In this document: piece by piece, positions 1 through 10,300 of the stretch
Numbering within the stretch: position 1 is the first letter of the stretch
How the letters are laid out: every line of letters starts with the position of its first letter
Notes under the pieces: generated by a model
What the model saw: only the letters and a program-made list of their open reading frames with translations
What the model was told of the DNA's origin: nothing
The model's database searches: none
Assembly (NCBI RefSeq): GCF_002858715.1
Contig: NZ_PJZH01000013.1
Location: 1-64,000 of the forward strand
Direction: 5' to 3'
From: Chimaeribacter coloradensis
GTDB lineage: Bacteria > Pseudomonadota > Gammaproteobacteria > Enterobacterales > Enterobacteriaceae
DNA length: 64,000 nt
Program-made: the position numbers and the translations under genes

Positions 1-116
1 ACTTCGGCAATATCAGCCATGCCCATCGGGGCGCCGGGGTGGCCGGATTTGGCTTTCTGCACCCCATCCATGCTCAGCGCACGGATGGCATTGGCAAGCT
101 CTTTACGAGAGGACAT
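1..116 (-). CDS. tktA: Transketolase, N-terminal fragment (cut by window edge)
   Basis: The complement reads [18 protein letters not shown] and continues through [17 protein letters not shown], the conserved thiamine-diphosphate transketolase N-terminus; the GHPGAPMG segment is a family hallmark. Only about 38 residues lie inside the window. Transketolase moves two-carbon units between sugar phosphates in the non-oxidative pentose phosphate pathway, in the cytoplasm. It is divergent from loiP, as in E. coli, which supports tktA rather than the paralogue tktB. Confidence 0.93.
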   Translation of the reverse strand, partial: MSSRKELANAIRALSMDGVQKAKSGHPGAPMGMADIAE

Positions 117-354
117 GTTCAACTCCAGGTCGGATTAAAAAAGCGATCAAGTGGGGCATTTTGTCAGAGTCGGCATTAAAACGGCAATCGTTAAAACCAT
201 TTGTGAAGATGATCACAGGCTATCAGCGATTCTGGTGCACTTTTTCGGAAAAATGGTCTATGCCGGGGCGCACCCATTACTTACCTTAACGCTTTCTTTA
301 CGATTACGGTATGCTCGACCGGTTCCCTTTGTTATGTCACAGGAAGATATCTTT

Positions 355-1107
355 ATGAAAATGCGCCCCGCGCTTTTAGCGTTCAGCCTGGCTGCCCTGC
401 TCAGCGGCTGCCAGAACATGAACTCCCAGTCTTTGCTGCAATCCGGCGCGCAAGCCTACCAGGCGGCTACCCTGAGCGATGAGCAGGTCAAAACCCTGAG
501 CGTGCAGTCCTGCGAAGAGATGGATAAAAAGTCGCAGATTGCCCCGGCCGACAGCGAATACAGCCAGCGCCTGGCAAAAATCGCCGCGGCACTGGGTGAC
601 AACATCAACGGCCAGCCGGCTAACTATAAGGTTTATGTGACTAAAGATGTAAATGCCTGGGCGATGGCCAACGGCTGTATCCGCGTCTACAGCGGCCTGA
701 TGGATCTGATGAATGACAATGAAGTCGAGGGCGTGCTCGGCCATGAAATGGGCCACGTGGCGCTGGGCCACACCCGCAAGGCGATGCAGGTCGCTTACGG
801 CACCACCGCAGCGCGTACCGCCGCCTCGGCACTGGGCGGCCTCACCGGCGCACTCTCCCAGTCCCAGCTGGCGGACCTCGGCGAGAAACTGGTGAACGCG
901 CAGTTCTCGCAGAAGCAGGAGTCTGAAGCGGATGATTACTCCTTTGACCTGCTGAAAAAACGCGGCATCGACCCGACCGGCCTCGCCACCAGCTTTGAGA
1001 AGCTGGCCAAGCTTGAACAGGGCGGCGGCCTCGACTGGCTCAGCGATCACCCCTCCTCCGAGGCGCGCGCCAAACATATCCGTGAGCGCATCGCTGCCGG
1101 TAAATAA
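355..1107 (+). CDS. loiP: Outer-membrane M48 metallopeptidase lipoprotein LoiP
   Basis: The product is a 250-residue lipoprotein, close to the 252 residues of E. coli LoiP (YggG). The signal peptide ends in the lipobox LSGC, making Cys19 the lipidated residue. The zinc motif HEMGH lies at residues 130-134 and the likely third ligand is in the downstream ESEAD segment, which defines family M48. LoiP is a periplasm-facing protease that in E. coli cleaves Phe-Phe sites at low osmolarity together with BepA. The reading frame is open further upstream (from 151), but ATG 355 is chosen because it starts the signal peptide. Confidence 0.95.
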   Translation: MKMRPALLAFSLAALLSGCQNMNSQSLLQSGAQAYQAATLSDEQVKTLSVQSCEEMDKKSQIAPADSEYSQRLAKIAAALGDNINGQPANYKVYVTKDVNAWAMANGCIRVYSGLMDLMNDNEVEGVLGHEMGHVALGHTRKAMQVAYGTTAARTAASALGGLTGALSQSQLADLGEKLVNAQFSQKQESEADDYSFDLLKKRGIDPTGLATSFEKLAKLEQGGGLDWLSDHPSSEARAKHIRERIAAGK

Positions 1108-1123
1108 GCGCGATCCGCAGGCA

Positions 1124-1153
1124 TAAAAAAAGCAGCCGACCGGCTGCTTTTTT
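1124..1153. terminator. Bidirectional terminator between loiP and speB
   Basis: The inverted repeat GCAGCCG-acc-CGGCTGC is flanked by an A-run on the left and a T-run on the right. It can end transcription of both converging genes. Confidence 0.85.
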
Positions 1154-1172
1154 GTTGGGCGAAACCGGGCGG

Positions 1173-2099
1173 TTACGCGCCTTTTTTGTCCGCCTGCACG
1201 TGGAGCATCTCCAGCGCCAGCGTCGCGGCGGCCAGCGCCGTGATCTCAGACTGGTCATACGCCGGGGCAACTTCCACGATGTCCATGCCGACGATGTTGA
1301 TGTCGAGGTCTTTCAGGCCGCGGACCAGCTTCAGGGCGCGGTCGGAGGTCAGCCCGCCGATCACCGGCGTGCCGGTGCCCGGTGCGTGGGCCGGGTCGAG
1401 GCAGTCGATGTCGAAGCTCAGGTAGACCGGCAGGTCGCCGACGATCTGTTTCACCTGCGCCAGGATGTCATCCACGGTGCGGTCGTTGACCTGCGCCGCG
1501 TCGAGCACGGTGAAGCCCAGATCTTTGTCAAACTCGGTACGGATGCCGATCTGTACAGAGTGGCCCGGGTCGATCAACCCTTCGTTCGGCGCATGGAAGA
1601 ACATGGTGCCGTGGTCGAATTTGCTGCCGTTGGAGTAAGTGTCGGTGTGGGCGTCGAAATGCAGCAGCGCCATTTTGCCGAACTGTTTGGCGTGTGCGCG
1701 CAGCAGCGGCAGGGTGATGAAGTGGTCACCGCCGAAGGTCAGCATCCGCTTGCCGGAGGCCAACAGTTTTTCCGCATGGGCCTGCAGTTTGTCGGTGAAG
1801 TCCTGGGCGTCACCGAAGTTGAAGACCAGGTCGCCGCAGTCCACCACATTCAGGCGCTCGCGCAGGTCAAAGCTCCACGGCCAGCGTTTGCCTTCCCAGG
1901 CCAGGTTTACCGACACCTGGCGGATGGCCGCCGGGCCGAGGCGGGAGCCGGAGCGGCCGGAGGTCGCCATGTCGAACGGTACGCCGGTGATCACCCACTC
2001 TGCGTCGCTGTCATACGGCTGGAAATTTACCGGCAGGCGCAGAAAACCAAATGCATTGGAAACCAGAGAGTTATCGGGTTGATGTCCCAGAGTGCTCAT
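1173..2099 (-). CDS. speB: Agmatinase SpeB
   Basis: The enzyme hydrolyses agmatine to putrescine and urea, the second step of the arginine decarboxylase route to polyamines. The 308-residue product (E. coli 306) carries the binuclear manganese ligands of the ureohydrolase family: GGDHF at residues 123-127, FDAHTD at 148-153 and SFDIDCLDP at 228-236. It lies directly downstream of speA on the same strand, with a terminator-like hairpin between them, so its expression is probably partly independent. Confidence 0.97.
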   Translation of the reverse strand: MSTLGHQPDNSLVSNAFGFLRLPVNFQPYDSDAEWVITGVPFDMATSGRSGSRLGPAAIRQVSVNLAWEGKRWPWSFDLRERLNVVDCGDLVFNFGDAQDFTDKLQAHAEKLLASGKRMLTFGGDHFITLPLLRAHAKQFGKMALLHFDAHTDTYSNGSKFDHGTMFFHAPNEGLIDPGHSVQIGIRTEFDKDLGFTVLDAAQVNDRTVDDILAQVKQIVGDLPVYLSFDIDCLDPAHAPGTGTPVIGGLTSDRALKLVRGLKDLDINIVGMDIVEVAPAYDQSEITALAAATLALEMLHVQADKKGA

Positions 2100-2147
2100 C
2101 GTTCATCCTCTTTATTATCGGCTCCGGCGCGGCCGGAGTCCGGGTGT

Positions 2148-2192
2148 AAAAAAATCCCCTCCCCGCCCGCAGGCGCGCGGCAGAGAGGGGAC
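2148..2192 (-). terminator. Terminator or attenuator between speA and speB
   Basis: On the minus strand CCCCTC pairs with GAGGGG across a GC-rich loop and is followed by ATTTTTTT. It lies directly after the speA stop and before speB, so it could lower speB read-through. Confidence 0.7.
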
Positions 2193-2202
2193 TGTTATCA
2201 GG

Positions 2203-4188
2203 TTACTCGTCTTCCAGGTAGGTGTAGCCGTAAAGACCGGCTTCAAACTCTGCCAGGAATTCGTTCTGCAGGGCGTCATCCAGACCGGTCTCTTTGACCT
2301 GATCGCGGAAGTGGGCCAGCAGCACATTCGGGTCAAGCTGCACATACTCCAGCATGTCGGCCACGGTGTCGCCGTCATCGGAGTGCTGCACTTCCACGTT
2401 GCCGTCCGGGAACACAAACACATCCACCGCGGCGGTGTCGCCGAACAGGTTGTGCATGTTGCCCAGGATCTCCTGGTACGCGCCGACCATAAAGAAGCCC
2501 AGCACCGGCGGGTCTTCCGGGTCGTAAGGCGGCATCGGCATGGTGGAGGCCACGCCGTCACCGTCGACGTAGTGGTCGATGGTGCCGTCGGAGTCACAGG
2601 TGATGTCGAGCAGCACCGCGCGGCGCTCCGGCGGCTGGTTCAGCCCGGCCAGCGGCAGCACCGGGAAGAGCTGGTCAATGCCCCATGCATCCGGCATCGA
2701 CTGGAACAGCGAGAAGTTGACGTAGAACTTGTCCGCCATGCGCTCCTGCAACTCGTCGATAATCGGGCGGTGCGCGCGGTTGCTCGGGTCAAGCTGCTGC
2801 TGGATCAGGTTGCAGATGTTGAGGTAGAGCTGTTCGGCCCAGGCGCGGTTGGTCAGGTCGAGCATGCCGTGCGCGTACTGGGTATGGACGTCATGCAGGT
2901 CCATCTGGCTGTCGTGCAGCCATTCGCGCAGCGAGCGGCGGTTGGCCGGGTCGTGCATCTCCTGCCAGGTGCCCCACAGGCTTTCGAGGGCGCGCGGCGC
3001 ATCCTCCGGCGGCGGCAGCGGGTCATCGCTGAATTCGTTGCGCTCGACGCCGATCACGTTGGAGACCAGCACGGTGTGGTGCGCAGTCACGGCACGGCCC
3101 GATTCGGTGATCACCGTCGGGTGCGGCAGGTTGTGTTCGTTACAGGCTTCGCCGATGCCCCAGATCACGTTGTTGGCGTACTCATTCAGGCCGTAGTTCA
3201 CGGAGCAGTCAGACTGCGAGCGCGTGCCCTCATAGTCCACGCCCAGCCCGCCGCCGACGTCGAAGCACTGGATGTTCACGCCCAGCTTATGCAGCTCAAC
3301 GTAGAAACGCGCCGACTCGCGCACGCCGGTGGCGATGTCGCGGATGTTGGCCAGCTGTGAGCCGAGGTGGAAGTGCAGCAGTTGCAGGCTGTCGAGGCGG
3401 CCCGCTTCGCGCAGGGTCTCCACCAGCTTCAGCACCTGAACTGCCGCCAGCCCGAATTTGGATTTCTCGCCGCCGCTGGATTGCCATTTGCCGGAGCCTT
3501 GTGACGCCAGGCGCGCACGCACGCCGAGGCGCGGCACCACGTTCAGGCGTTCCGCCTCTTCCAGCACCATGTTGATCTCGGACATCTTCTCGATCACCAG
3601 GTAGACCTTGTGGCCCATCTTCTCGCCGATCAACGCCAGGCGGATATATTCACGGTCTTTGTAGCCGTTACAGACGATCACCGAACGGGTCATGCCGGCG
3701 TGCGCCAGCACCGCCATCAGCTCTGCTTTGGAACCGGCTTCCAGCCCCAGCGGCTCGCCGGAGTTGATTAACGACTCAATCACGCGGCGGTGCTGGTTGA
3801 CCTTGATCGGGTAGACCAGGAAGTAGCCGCCCTGGTAGCCGAATGACTCACGCGCGCGTTTGAACGCCGCATTAATGGAGCGCAGGCGGTGTTGCAAAAT
3901 CTGCGGGAAGCAGAACAGCGCCGGCAGGCGCTGGCCATCCTGTTCGCGCAGTTCGCGCACCAGCTCTGCCAGGTCAACGCGCGCCTCGGGCACGTCCGGG
4001 TCCGGGCACACGCTGATGTGGCCCCGCTCGTTGACGTCATAGTAGTTGTTGCCCCAGTAGGCGACATTATAGGTGCGCAGCATTTTGCTGGCATTCCGGT
4101 CATTCACGGCAACCTCCTGCATGGAGCGCAAAGAAATGGGTTCGCCCGACAAGGACGGACGGTGGTGCAACATATCATCAGACATCAT
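2203..4188 (-). CDS. speA: Biosynthetic arginine decarboxylase SpeA
   Basis: PLP-dependent decarboxylation of arginine to agmatine, feeding SpeB. The protein is near-identical in layout to E. coli SpeA (658 residues): the PLP-lysine segment YPIKVNQ (Lys129), then the barrel-domain motifs HFHLGSQ and [13 protein letters not shown], and the C-terminal motif [15 protein letters not shown]. The start is placed at the first of two tandem ATGs because AAGAGG stands just upstream of it. A longer in-frame extension to 4215 adds nine unconserved residues. The length used here is 661 residues. Confidence 0.97.
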   Translation of the reverse strand: MMSDDMLHHRPSLSGEPISLRSMQEVAVNDRNASKMLRTYNVAYWGNNYYDVNERGHISVCPDPDVPEARVDLAELVRELREQDGQRLPALFCFPQILQHRLRSINAAFKRARESFGYQGGYFLVYPIKVNQHRRVIESLINSGEPLGLEAGSKAELMAVLAHAGMTRSVIVCNGYKDREYIRLALIGEKMGHKVYLVIEKMSEINMVLEEAERLNVVPRLGVRARLASQGSGKWQSSGGEKSKFGLAAVQVLKLVETLREAGRLDSLQLLHFHLGSQLANIRDIATGVRESARFYVELHKLGVNIQCFDVGGGLGVDYEGTRSQSDCSVNYGLNEYANNVIWGIGEACNEHNLPHPTVITESGRAVTAHHTVLVSNVIGVERNEFSDDPLPPPEDAPRALESLWGTWQEMHDPANRRSLREWLHDSQMDLHDVHTQYAHGMLDLTNRAWAEQLYLNICNLIQQQLDPSNRAHRPIIDELQERMADKFYVNFSLFQSMPDAWGIDQLFPVLPLAGLNQPPERRAVLLDITCDSDGTIDHYVDGDGVASTMPMPPYDPEDPPVLGFFMVGAYQEILGNMHNLFGDTAAVDVFVFPDGNVEVQHSDDGDTVADMLEYVQLDPNVLLAHFRDQVKETGLDDALQNEFLAEFEAGLYGYTYLEDE

Positions 4189-5027
4189 TTGCCTCTTATT
4201 CTGTACTGACAACATGGCCAGCCACTATCACAGTAATAATCGATGAGAACAACCCACACCGCACCCCACCCAGCAGGATAAAACGCTGCCGGGAGGGCGG
4301 TGTAAGGGCGTTAACACCCCTTTAAGTGTAAAACACCTGCTTCAAACCTCGACTCTCGAGGCGAATTATTCCGGCGTTATGCCGGTTATACGGAAGTTGA
4401 AGCGTCAGAAACGACGTCTCCGGCCTGCAGGCAATACCGCGCAGACAAAAGGTTCAGGGGAGTGATCCGGGCTTACCGGCCCGGGAATCCTGGGTTGCAC
4501 CCAGAGGGGGATAACACCGTTCAGATGTTGAAGACAAAGAGGAGAGGCAGGTTGCCGTGGCGAGTGACATCACGCGATGCCGCAGCTGCATAAATGTAAC
4601 AACCGGTAAACAGCGGGTCATTAATCTCACCACCTCCACGCACGCTGCCGGGTCGGCAGCCAAGCCTCTAAGAAATAATACACAGCGCCGGGCGGGTGCC
4701 CGATGCGCGCTGGTTATACCGGTATCAGCCTGAAAATGCAAAATGAAAATGTGCGCCTTCACATTTCAGGCGACGCCCTGTGCAGCGGCGCGCACTCCGT
4801 TGTAACAACGCTGCAAAAAAAGCACTGGCAATCCGGCCAAAAGCTGACCTAAAATAGCCGTCCAGATGTTAATCCGTCTATCGTGGTTAACCAATGAACT
4901 GTTGATCGGCTTGTCTGCGGGCAGTGCAGGATGCATTTCAGACCCGGGGAGCCGCGCTCACCGCATATCCGGCATGCCCAGTGCCCCACAGTAATTACTT
5001 AACCCGTTTCTCAAGGTGAAGAAGATA
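4189..5027. other. Long speA-metK divergent intergenic region
   Basis: About 840 bp with no gene that I can support. E. coli carries the small genes yqgB, yqgC and yqgD here, but I could not find a start-to-stop frame matching them. The stretch contains several short GC-rich hairpins, for example CTGGGTTGCACCCAG near 4488-4502 and CCGGGCTTACCGGCCCGG near 4467-4484. These could belong to a structured speA 5' leader on the minus strand. The right end holds the metK promoter region. Confidence 0.6.
4850..4879 (+). promoter_or_regulatory. metK promoter -10 and candidate MetJ box
   Basis: A -10-like TAAAAT at 4850-4855 is followed by tandem 8-mers AGATGTTA and ATCCGTCT (4864-4879), which match the MetJ consensus AGACGTCT at 5 and 6 of 8 positions. 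MetJ repression of metK is established in E. coli. The site here is inferred from sequence and is not strong. Confidence 0.45.
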
Positions 5028-6182
5028 ATGGCTAAACACCTCTTTACGTCCGAATCTGTTTCAGAAGGACATCCGGACAAGATCGCCGATCAGATCTCTG
5101 ACGCCGTTCTTGACGCTATCCTCGAGCAGGATCCGAAAGCACGCGTTGCGTGTGAAACCTATGTCAAAACCGGCATGGTCATGGTGGGCGGCGAGATCAC
5201 CACCAGCGCCTGGGTCGATATCGAAGAGATCACCCGTAACACCGTGCGTGAAATTGGTTACGTTCACTCTGACATGGGCTTTGACGCCAACTCCTGCGCC
5301 GTATTGAGCGCCATTGGTAAACAGTCCCCGGACATCAACCAGGGCGTTGACCGTTCTGACCCGCTGGAACAGGGTGCCGGCGACCAGGGCCTGATGTTCG
5401 GCTACGCCACCAATGAAACCGACGTGCTGATGCCGGCACCGGTCACCTACGCCCACCGTCTGGTGCAGCGTCAGGCAGAAGTGCGCAAGAGCGGCATCCT
5501 GCCGTGGCTGCGCCCGGACGCGAAAAGCCAGGTCACCTTCCAGTATGACGCGGGCAAGATTGTCGGCATCGACGCGGTCGTGCTCTCCACCCAGCACGCT
5601 GAAGAGATTGGCCAGAAAGAATTGCAGGAAGCGGTGATGGAAGAGATCATCAAGCCGGTTCTGCCTGCTGAGTGGCTGACCTCCGCCACCAAATTCTTCA
5701 TCAACCCGACCGGCCGTTTCGTGATCGGCGGCCCGATGGGCGACTGCGGCCTGACCGGCCGTAAAATCATCGTGGATACCTACGGCGGCATGGCCCGCCA
5801 CGGCGGCGGTGCGTTCTCCGGTAAAGACCCGTCCAAAGTGGACCGTTCTGCGGCCTATGCAGCGCGTTACGTGGCGAAAAACATCGTGGCCGCCGGCCTG
5901 GCTGACCGTTGTGAGATCCAGGTCTCCTACGCCATCGGCGTGGCAGAGCCGACCTCCATCATGGTGGAGACCTTCGGTACTGAGAAAGTGCCTGCCGAGC
6001 AGCTGACCCTGCTGGTGCGTGAGTTCTTCGACCTGCGCCCGTACGGCCTGATCCAGATGCTGGACCTGCTGCACCCGATCTACAAAGAGACTGCCGCTTA
6101 CGGCCACTTCGGCCGCGAGCACTTCCCGTGGGAAAAAACCGACAAAGCCGCGCAACTGCGCGAAGCTGCCGGCCTGAAATAA
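5028..6182 (+). CDS. metK: S-adenosylmethionine synthase
   Basis: Makes S-adenosylmethionine from methionine and ATP. At 384 residues it has exactly the E. coli length and aligns from [18 protein letters not shown] to the C-terminal AAGLK. The nucleotide-binding GHPDK (residues 14-18) and the glycine-rich [13 protein letters not shown] loop are intact. ATG 5028 is preferred over the in-frame ATG at 5016 because of the upstream AAGGTGAAG and agreement with the family N-terminus. Confidence 0.98.
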   Translation: MAKHLFTSESVSEGHPDKIADQISDAVLDAILEQDPKARVACETYVKTGMVMVGGEITTSAWVDIEEITRNTVREIGYVHSDMGFDANSCAVLSAIGKQSPDINQGVDRSDPLEQGAGDQGLMFGYATNETDVLMPAPVTYAHRLVQRQAEVRKSGILPWLRPDAKSQVTFQYDAGKIVGIDAVVLSTQHAEEIGQKELQEAVMEEIIKPVLPAEWLTSATKFFINPTGRFVIGGPMGDCGLTGRKIIVDTYGGMARHGGGAFSGKDPSKVDRSAAYAARYVAKNIVAAGLADRCEIQVSYAIGVAEPTSIMVETFGTEKVPAEQLTLLVREFFDLRPYGLIQMLDLLHPIYKETAAYGHFGREHFPWEKTDKAAQLREAAGLK

Positions 6183-6201
6183 GTTTTCGCGTGAACAGCG
6201 A

Positions 6202-6230
6202 CCCCGGCAGGGTAACTGCCGGGGTTTTTT
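6202..6230 (+). terminator. metK terminator
   Basis: CCCCGGCAG-ggtaa-CTGCCGGGG is followed by TTTTTT, 20 bp after the metK stop. Confidence 0.9.
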
Positions 6231-6377
6231 ATTATTTATTGTCCGCTATCCTTAGTCTGGCTGCCGCATAAGAAAGGCCGGGCTTATGTTTCCCGCCTTT
6301 TTTACCTGCCTTATTACCCATTAATAAAAAAGGGAATATTTACGGTTTACCCTGTCCTTTGCGTATTTCTCTGATAA

Positions 6378-6393
6378 CTGAAACCGATTACAC
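6378..6393. promoter_or_regulatory. Upstream GalR/GalS-type operator of galP
   Basis: CTGAAACCGATTACAC matches the gal operator consensus GTGTAANCGNTTNCAC at 14 of 16 positions. It lies 183 bp (centre to centre) upstream of a second such site, which would allow repressor looping. Confidence 0.6.
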
Positions 6394-6552
6394 GCAAAAG
6401 TCACTTAAAAAACAGAGAATTATATTTTTCTTTTGTAAGGATTCGTCAAAATCTGATTGCTCTTTCATCGCGCTTCAACGAATAATCTGCGGCGCGCTTT
6501 TCGTCCCTCTATTTTGGGGCCGAAGGCTCGATTAATCAGCAATATACCTGGT

Positions 6553-6576
6553 TATAATAGGTGTAACCGATTACAT
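6553..6576 (+). promoter_or_regulatory. galP -10 element and promoter-proximal gal operator
   Basis: A consensus TATAAT (6553-6558) is followed at once by GTGTAACCGATTACAT (6561-6576), a nearly perfect Gal-type operator. A repressor bound here would cover the transcription start. A weak CRP-like half site TGTGA begins at 6580. The rest of the 430-bp metK-galP gap is AT-rich with no gene visible. Confidence 0.65.
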
Positions 6577-6658
6577 AAGTGTGATCTGGCGCACTTTATC
6601 AGCGAGACTGGGCAAATAACATAGCGACCTAATTAATACATGCCATCTTGGAGGCCCA

Positions 6659-8062
6659 ATGAGTAACATTACGTTAAGCAAAGAAAGGAATGGCTCAAGT
6701 GCCAGAATCACTTTCTTTGTTTGTTTTCTTGCCGCGCTGGCTGGGCTGCTGTTTGGCCTGGACATCGGCGTTATCGCCGGGGCGCTGCCGTTTATCAGCG
6801 ATGAGTTTCAGATAACCAACCATCAACAAGAGTGGGTGGTCAGCTCCATGATGTTCGGTGCCGCTGTGGGCGCCGTCGGCAGTGGCTGGCTTAACTTCCG
6901 CATTGGCCGTAAATACAGCTTGATGATCGGCGCAGTGCTGTTTGTGATTGGCTCTCTGGCTTCTGCCCTGGCCCCGAACGTGGACGTGCTGATCATCGCC
7001 CGTGTGCTGCTGGGCCTGGCGGTAGGGATCGCGTCCTACACCGCGCCGATCTACCTGTCGGAAATCGCCCCTGAGAAGATCCGCGGCAGCATGATCTCCA
7101 TGTACCAGCTGATGATCACCATCGGTATCCTGGCGGCCTACCTCTCCGATACCGGCTTCAGCTACACCGGCGCCTGGCGCTGGATGCTGGGCGTGATCAC
7201 CATCCCTGCCGTGCTGCTTTTGGTGGGCGTCTTCTTCCTGCCGGACAGCCCGCGCTGGCTGGCGGCCCGCGGCAGCAATGAGAAAGCGCGCCGGGTGCTG
7301 GAGAAGCTGCGTGACACCAGCGAGCAGGCGAAACGTGAGCTGGATGAGATCCGCGAAAGCCTGAAGATCAAGCAGTCCGGCTGGGCGCTGTTCAAGAACA
7401 ACTCCAACTTCCGCCGCACCGTCTACCTCGGCATTCTGTTGCAGGTGATGCAGCAGTTCACCGGGATGAACGTCATCATGTACTACGCGCCGAAAATCTT
7501 CGGCCTGGCGGGCTTCGCCAGCACCACCCAGCAGATGTGGGGCACGGTGATTGTCGGGCTGGTCAACGTTCTGGCGACCTTCATCGCCATCGGCCTGGTA
7601 GACCGCTGGGGCCGCAAACCGACCCTGAAGCTCGGCTTCCTGGTAATGGCGATCGGCATGGGCATCCTGGGCACCATGCTGCACCTCGGCGTGGAAACTA
7701 TGGCAGCGAAATACTTCGCTATCGCGATGCTGCTGATCTTCATCGTTGGCTTCGCCATGAGCGCCGGCCCGCTGATCTGGGTACTCTGCTCGGAGATCCA
7801 GCCGCTGAAAGGGCGTGATTTCGGTATCACTGTCTCTACCGCCACCAACTGGATTGCCAACATGATCGTCGGCGCGACCTTCCTGACGATGCTGGACAGC
7901 CTCGGCAACGCCAACACCTTCTGGGTGTACGGCGCGCTGAACGTGGTGTTCATCTTCATCACCATCGCGCTGATCCCGGAGACCAAAAACGTCTCGCTGG
8001 AGCACATCGAGCGCAACCTGATGAAAGGCAAAGCGCTGCGCGACATCGGTGCACAGGACTGA
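6659..8062 (+). CDS. galP: Galactose/proton symporter GalP
   Basis: A 12-segment major facilitator sugar porter of 467 residues (E. coli 464). Family signatures are visible: [19 protein letters not shown] in the first helix, the GRK loop after helix 2, PDSPRW at the end of helix 6, [14 protein letters not shown] in helix 7, VDRWGRKP between helices 8 and 9, and PETK near the end. It imports galactose and glucose with protons at the inner membrane. A strong GGAGG precedes the ATG. The two Gal-type operators upstream suggest galactose induction. Confidence 0.95.
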   Translation: MSNITLSKERNGSSARITFFVCFLAALAGLLFGLDIGVIAGALPFISDEFQITNHQQEWVVSSMMFGAAVGAVGSGWLNFRIGRKYSLMIGAVLFVIGSLASALAPNVDVLIIARVLLGLAVGIASYTAPIYLSEIAPEKIRGSMISMYQLMITIGILAAYLSDTGFSYTGAWRWMLGVITIPAVLLLVGVFFLPDSPRWLAARGSNEKARRVLEKLRDTSEQAKRELDEIRESLKIKQSGWALFKNNSNFRRTVYLGILLQVMQQFTGMNVIMYYAPKIFGLAGFASTTQQMWGTVIVGLVNVLATFIAIGLVDRWGRKPTLKLGFLVMAIGMGILGTMLHLGVETMAAKYFAIAMLLIFIVGFAMSAGPLIWVLCSEIQPLKGRDFGITVSTATNWIANMIVGATFLTMLDSLGNANTFWVYGALNVVFIFITIALIPETKNVSLEHIERNLMKGKALRDIGAQD

Positions 8063-8081
8063 TTTCCGCCGCACTGACTGA

Positions 8082-8108
8082 CAGGGCACCCCACGGGGTG
8101 CCCTTTTT
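8082..8108 (+). terminator. galP terminator
   Basis: GGGCACCCCACGGGGTGCCC is followed by TTTTTT, directly between galP and sprT. Confidence 0.9.
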
Positions 8109-8146
8109 TATTGCCGGAACCCACCGGGTTCACTATCCTGCCGGGT

Positions 8147-8668
8147 ATGAAACCTGTACGAATCCCGATCGCCCTGCAACAGGCGGTGATGCGCTGCCTG
8201 CGTGAGATGTTGCTGCGGGCCAATCAGCAACTGGGCACTGACTACCCGGAGCCGGTGCTGCTTTACCAGCAGCGCGGCACCTCGGCGGGCACCGCCTGGC
8301 TTGACCGCTGGGAGATCCGCCTCAATCCGGTGTTGCTGCTGGAGAATGGGCAGCGCTTTATCGATGAGGTGATCCCCCATGAACTGGCGCACCTGCTGGT
8401 GCACCGCCGCTTTGGCCGCGTGCCGCCGCACGGCAAGCAGTGGCAGTGGATGATGGAAGGCGTGCTGGGCGTGCCGGCGCGGCGCACCCACCAGTTTGAA
8501 GTCACGTCTGTGCAGAGCAAGACCTTCCCCTATCAGTGCGGCTGCCAGCAGCACGAGCTGACGCTGCGCCGCCATAACCGCGTGCTTCGCAATCAGGCGG
8601 AGTACCGCTGCCGCCGCTGCGGCCACACGCTGCACCCGGTGGGCGACGCCCCGCCTGACGCCGTGTGA
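8147..8668 (+). CDS. sprT: SprT-family zinc-binding protein
   Basis: 173 residues, slightly longer than E. coli SprT (165). The metallopeptidase-like motif HELAH is followed by a C-terminal zinc-ribbon-like segment with YQCGC and YRCRRCG. Start ATG 8147 ([14 protein letters not shown]) matches the E. coli N-terminus MKTSRLPIAIQQAV; an upstream in-frame TTG is not conserved. The C-terminal tail after the zinc ribbon is about eight residues longer than in E. coli. The cellular role in bacteria is poorly defined. Confidence 0.92.
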   Translation: MKPVRIPIALQQAVMRCLREMLLRANQQLGTDYPEPVLLYQQRGTSAGTAWLDRWEIRLNPVLLLENGQRFIDEVIPHELAHLLVHRRFGRVPPHGKQWQWMMEGVLGVPARRTHQFEVTSVQSKTFPYQCGCQQHELTLRRHNRVLRNQAEYRCRRCGHTLHPVGDAPPDAV

Positions 8669-8754
8669 CGGCACGGCAAAAACGTTGCCGCTGATTTGCC
8701 ACCGTGTTGCACATCCGTTACTCTCGCACTTTTCCCTTCAGGCAGTTTTGGAAT

Positions 8755-9462
8755 ATGTCCCGCAAAATTATCGTTACCCTGCTCCTTACCGGCGCCCTGT
8801 TGCCGCTGACCGCCGTCAGCAAAGAGATTAATAACTTCAGCCAGGCCAAAACGGCGGCGGCCAAAATTCACCAGGATGCGCCCGGTGATTTTTACTGCGG
8901 CTGCAAAATTACCTGGCAGGGCAAAAAGGGCATCCCGGATCTCGCCTCCTGCGGCTACCAGGTGCGCAAAAGCGCCCAGCGCGCCAACCGCATCGAATGG
9001 GAGCATGTGGTACCGGCCTGGCAGTTCGGCCACCAGCGCCAGTGCTGGCAGGAAGGCGGGCGGAAAAATTGCGTGAAAGACCCGGTCTACCGCCAGATCG
9101 AAACTGACCTGCACAACCTGGAACCGGCCGTGGGCGAAGTAAACGGCGACCGCGGCAACTTTATGTATAACCAGTGGCGGGGTGGTGAAGGCCAGTATGG
9201 CCGCTGTGAGATGAAAGTCGATTTCAAAGACAAAAGCGCCGAGCCGCCGGCCCGCGCCCGCGGGGCCATCGCCCGCACCTACTTCTATATGCGTGACCGC
9301 TACCAGCTGCGCCTCTCCAGCCAGCAGACCCAGCTGTTTGACGCCTGGAACCGCCTCTACCCGGTCACTGACTGGGAGTGCACGCGTGACAACCGCATCG
9401 CCGCCGTACAGGGCAACCACAACCCCTATGTGCAGCAGGCTTGCCAGCAACGAAAAGGCTAA
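8755..9462 (+). CDS. endA: Periplasmic endonuclease I
   Basis: Exactly 235 residues from ATG 8755, as in E. coli EndA. The signal peptide ends near LPLTAVSKE. Conserved segments include [32 protein letters not shown] (HNH-like active region) and [18 protein letters not shown], with cysteines for the periplasmic disulfides. It degrades double-stranded DNA in the periplasm. The frame is open to 8704, but the upstream residues are not part of a signal peptide. Confidence 0.95.
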   Translation: MSRKIIVTLLLTGALLPLTAVSKEINNFSQAKTAAAKIHQDAPGDFYCGCKITWQGKKGIPDLASCGYQVRKSAQRANRIEWEHVVPAWQFGHQRQCWQEGGRKNCVKDPVYRQIETDLHNLEPAVGEVNGDRGNFMYNQWRGGEGQYGRCEMKVDFKDKSAEPPARARGAIARTYFYMRDRYQLRLSSQQTQLFDAWNRLYPVTDWECTRDNRIAAVQGNHNPYVQQACQQRKG

Positions 9463-9558
9463 CCTACACTAGGCATTCCGCGCGCAGGGCCAGGCCGCTG
9501 CGCGCCTGTTGCGCCGCGCTGCGGCCTCCCTTAGCCACACAGGACGTTAAACCCCGTT

Positions 9559-10290
9559 ATGCGTATTCCCCGCATTTATCACCCGGAACCGCTGTGTTCC
9601 GGCAGCACCCTCACGCTGAGCGACGAGGCTGCCAACCATGTCGGCCGTGTGCTGCGCATGACCCCCGGCCAGCCGTTGCAGCTGTTTGACGGCAGCAACC
9701 AGGTCTTCCCTGCGGAAATTACCCAGGTGGAGAAGAAAAGTGTCCAGGTGCGCCTGGGCGCAGGCGTGGTGGAGGATGTGGAGTCACCGCTTGACCTGCA
9801 CCTCGGGCAGGTGATCTCACGCGGGGAGAAGATGGAGTTCACCATCCAGAAGTCGATTGAACTGGGCGTCAGCACAATTACCCCCCTGTTTTCCGAGCGC
9901 TGTGGGGTTAAACTGGACGGCGAGCGGCTGGCGAAGAAGATCCAGCAGTGGCAGAAGATCGCCGTGGCCGCCTGCGAACAGTGCGGCCGTAACCGCATTC
10001 CGCTGATCCGCGAGGCGATGCCCCTTGAGGCGTGGTGCCGCGAGCAGGATGACAGCCTGAAGCTGAACCTGCACCCGCGCGCCAGCCAGAGCATTAATAC
10101 CCTGCCGTTGCCGGTGAAAAAAGTTCGCTTGCTGATTGGCCCGGAAGGGGGATTATCGTCAGACGAAATCGCCATGACCGCCACCATGGGCTTTACCGAC
10201 ATCCTGCTGGGGCCACGCGTTTTACGTACCGAAACTACCGCGCTCACTGCGATAACTGCACTCCAGGTGCGCTTTGGCGACCTGGGTTAA
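9559..10290 (+). CDS. rsmE: 16S rRNA (uracil1498-N3)-methyltransferase
   Basis: 243 residues, same length as E. coli RsmE, with matching termini ([12 protein letters not shown] to VRFGDLG). The SPOUT-fold SAM-binding knot is seen as [15 protein letters not shown] and [15 protein letters not shown]. It methylates U1498 of 16S rRNA. It begins the run rsmE-gshB-yqgE-ruvX, with 10 bp to gshB. Confidence 0.96.
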   Translation: MRIPRIYHPEPLCSGSTLTLSDEAANHVGRVLRMTPGQPLQLFDGSNQVFPAEITQVEKKSVQVRLGAGVVEDVESPLDLHLGQVISRGEKMEFTIQKSIELGVSTITPLFSERCGVKLDGERLAKKIQQWQKIAVAACEQCGRNRIPLIREAMPLEAWCREQDDSLKLNLHPRASQSINTLPLPVKKVRLLIGPEGGLSSDEIAMTATMGFTDILLGPRVLRTETTALTAITALQVRFGDLG

Positions 10291-10300
10291 AGGAGAAAGA

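Noticed and set aside
4454..4762. 102-codon minus-strand open frame in the speA-metK gap
   Set aside because: No recognised similarity, no convincing ribosome-binding site, and an odd composition with many Cys, Arg and Ser. I also tried to find YqgB here; a short CFTL-like match near 4321-4340 has no start codon and contains stops.
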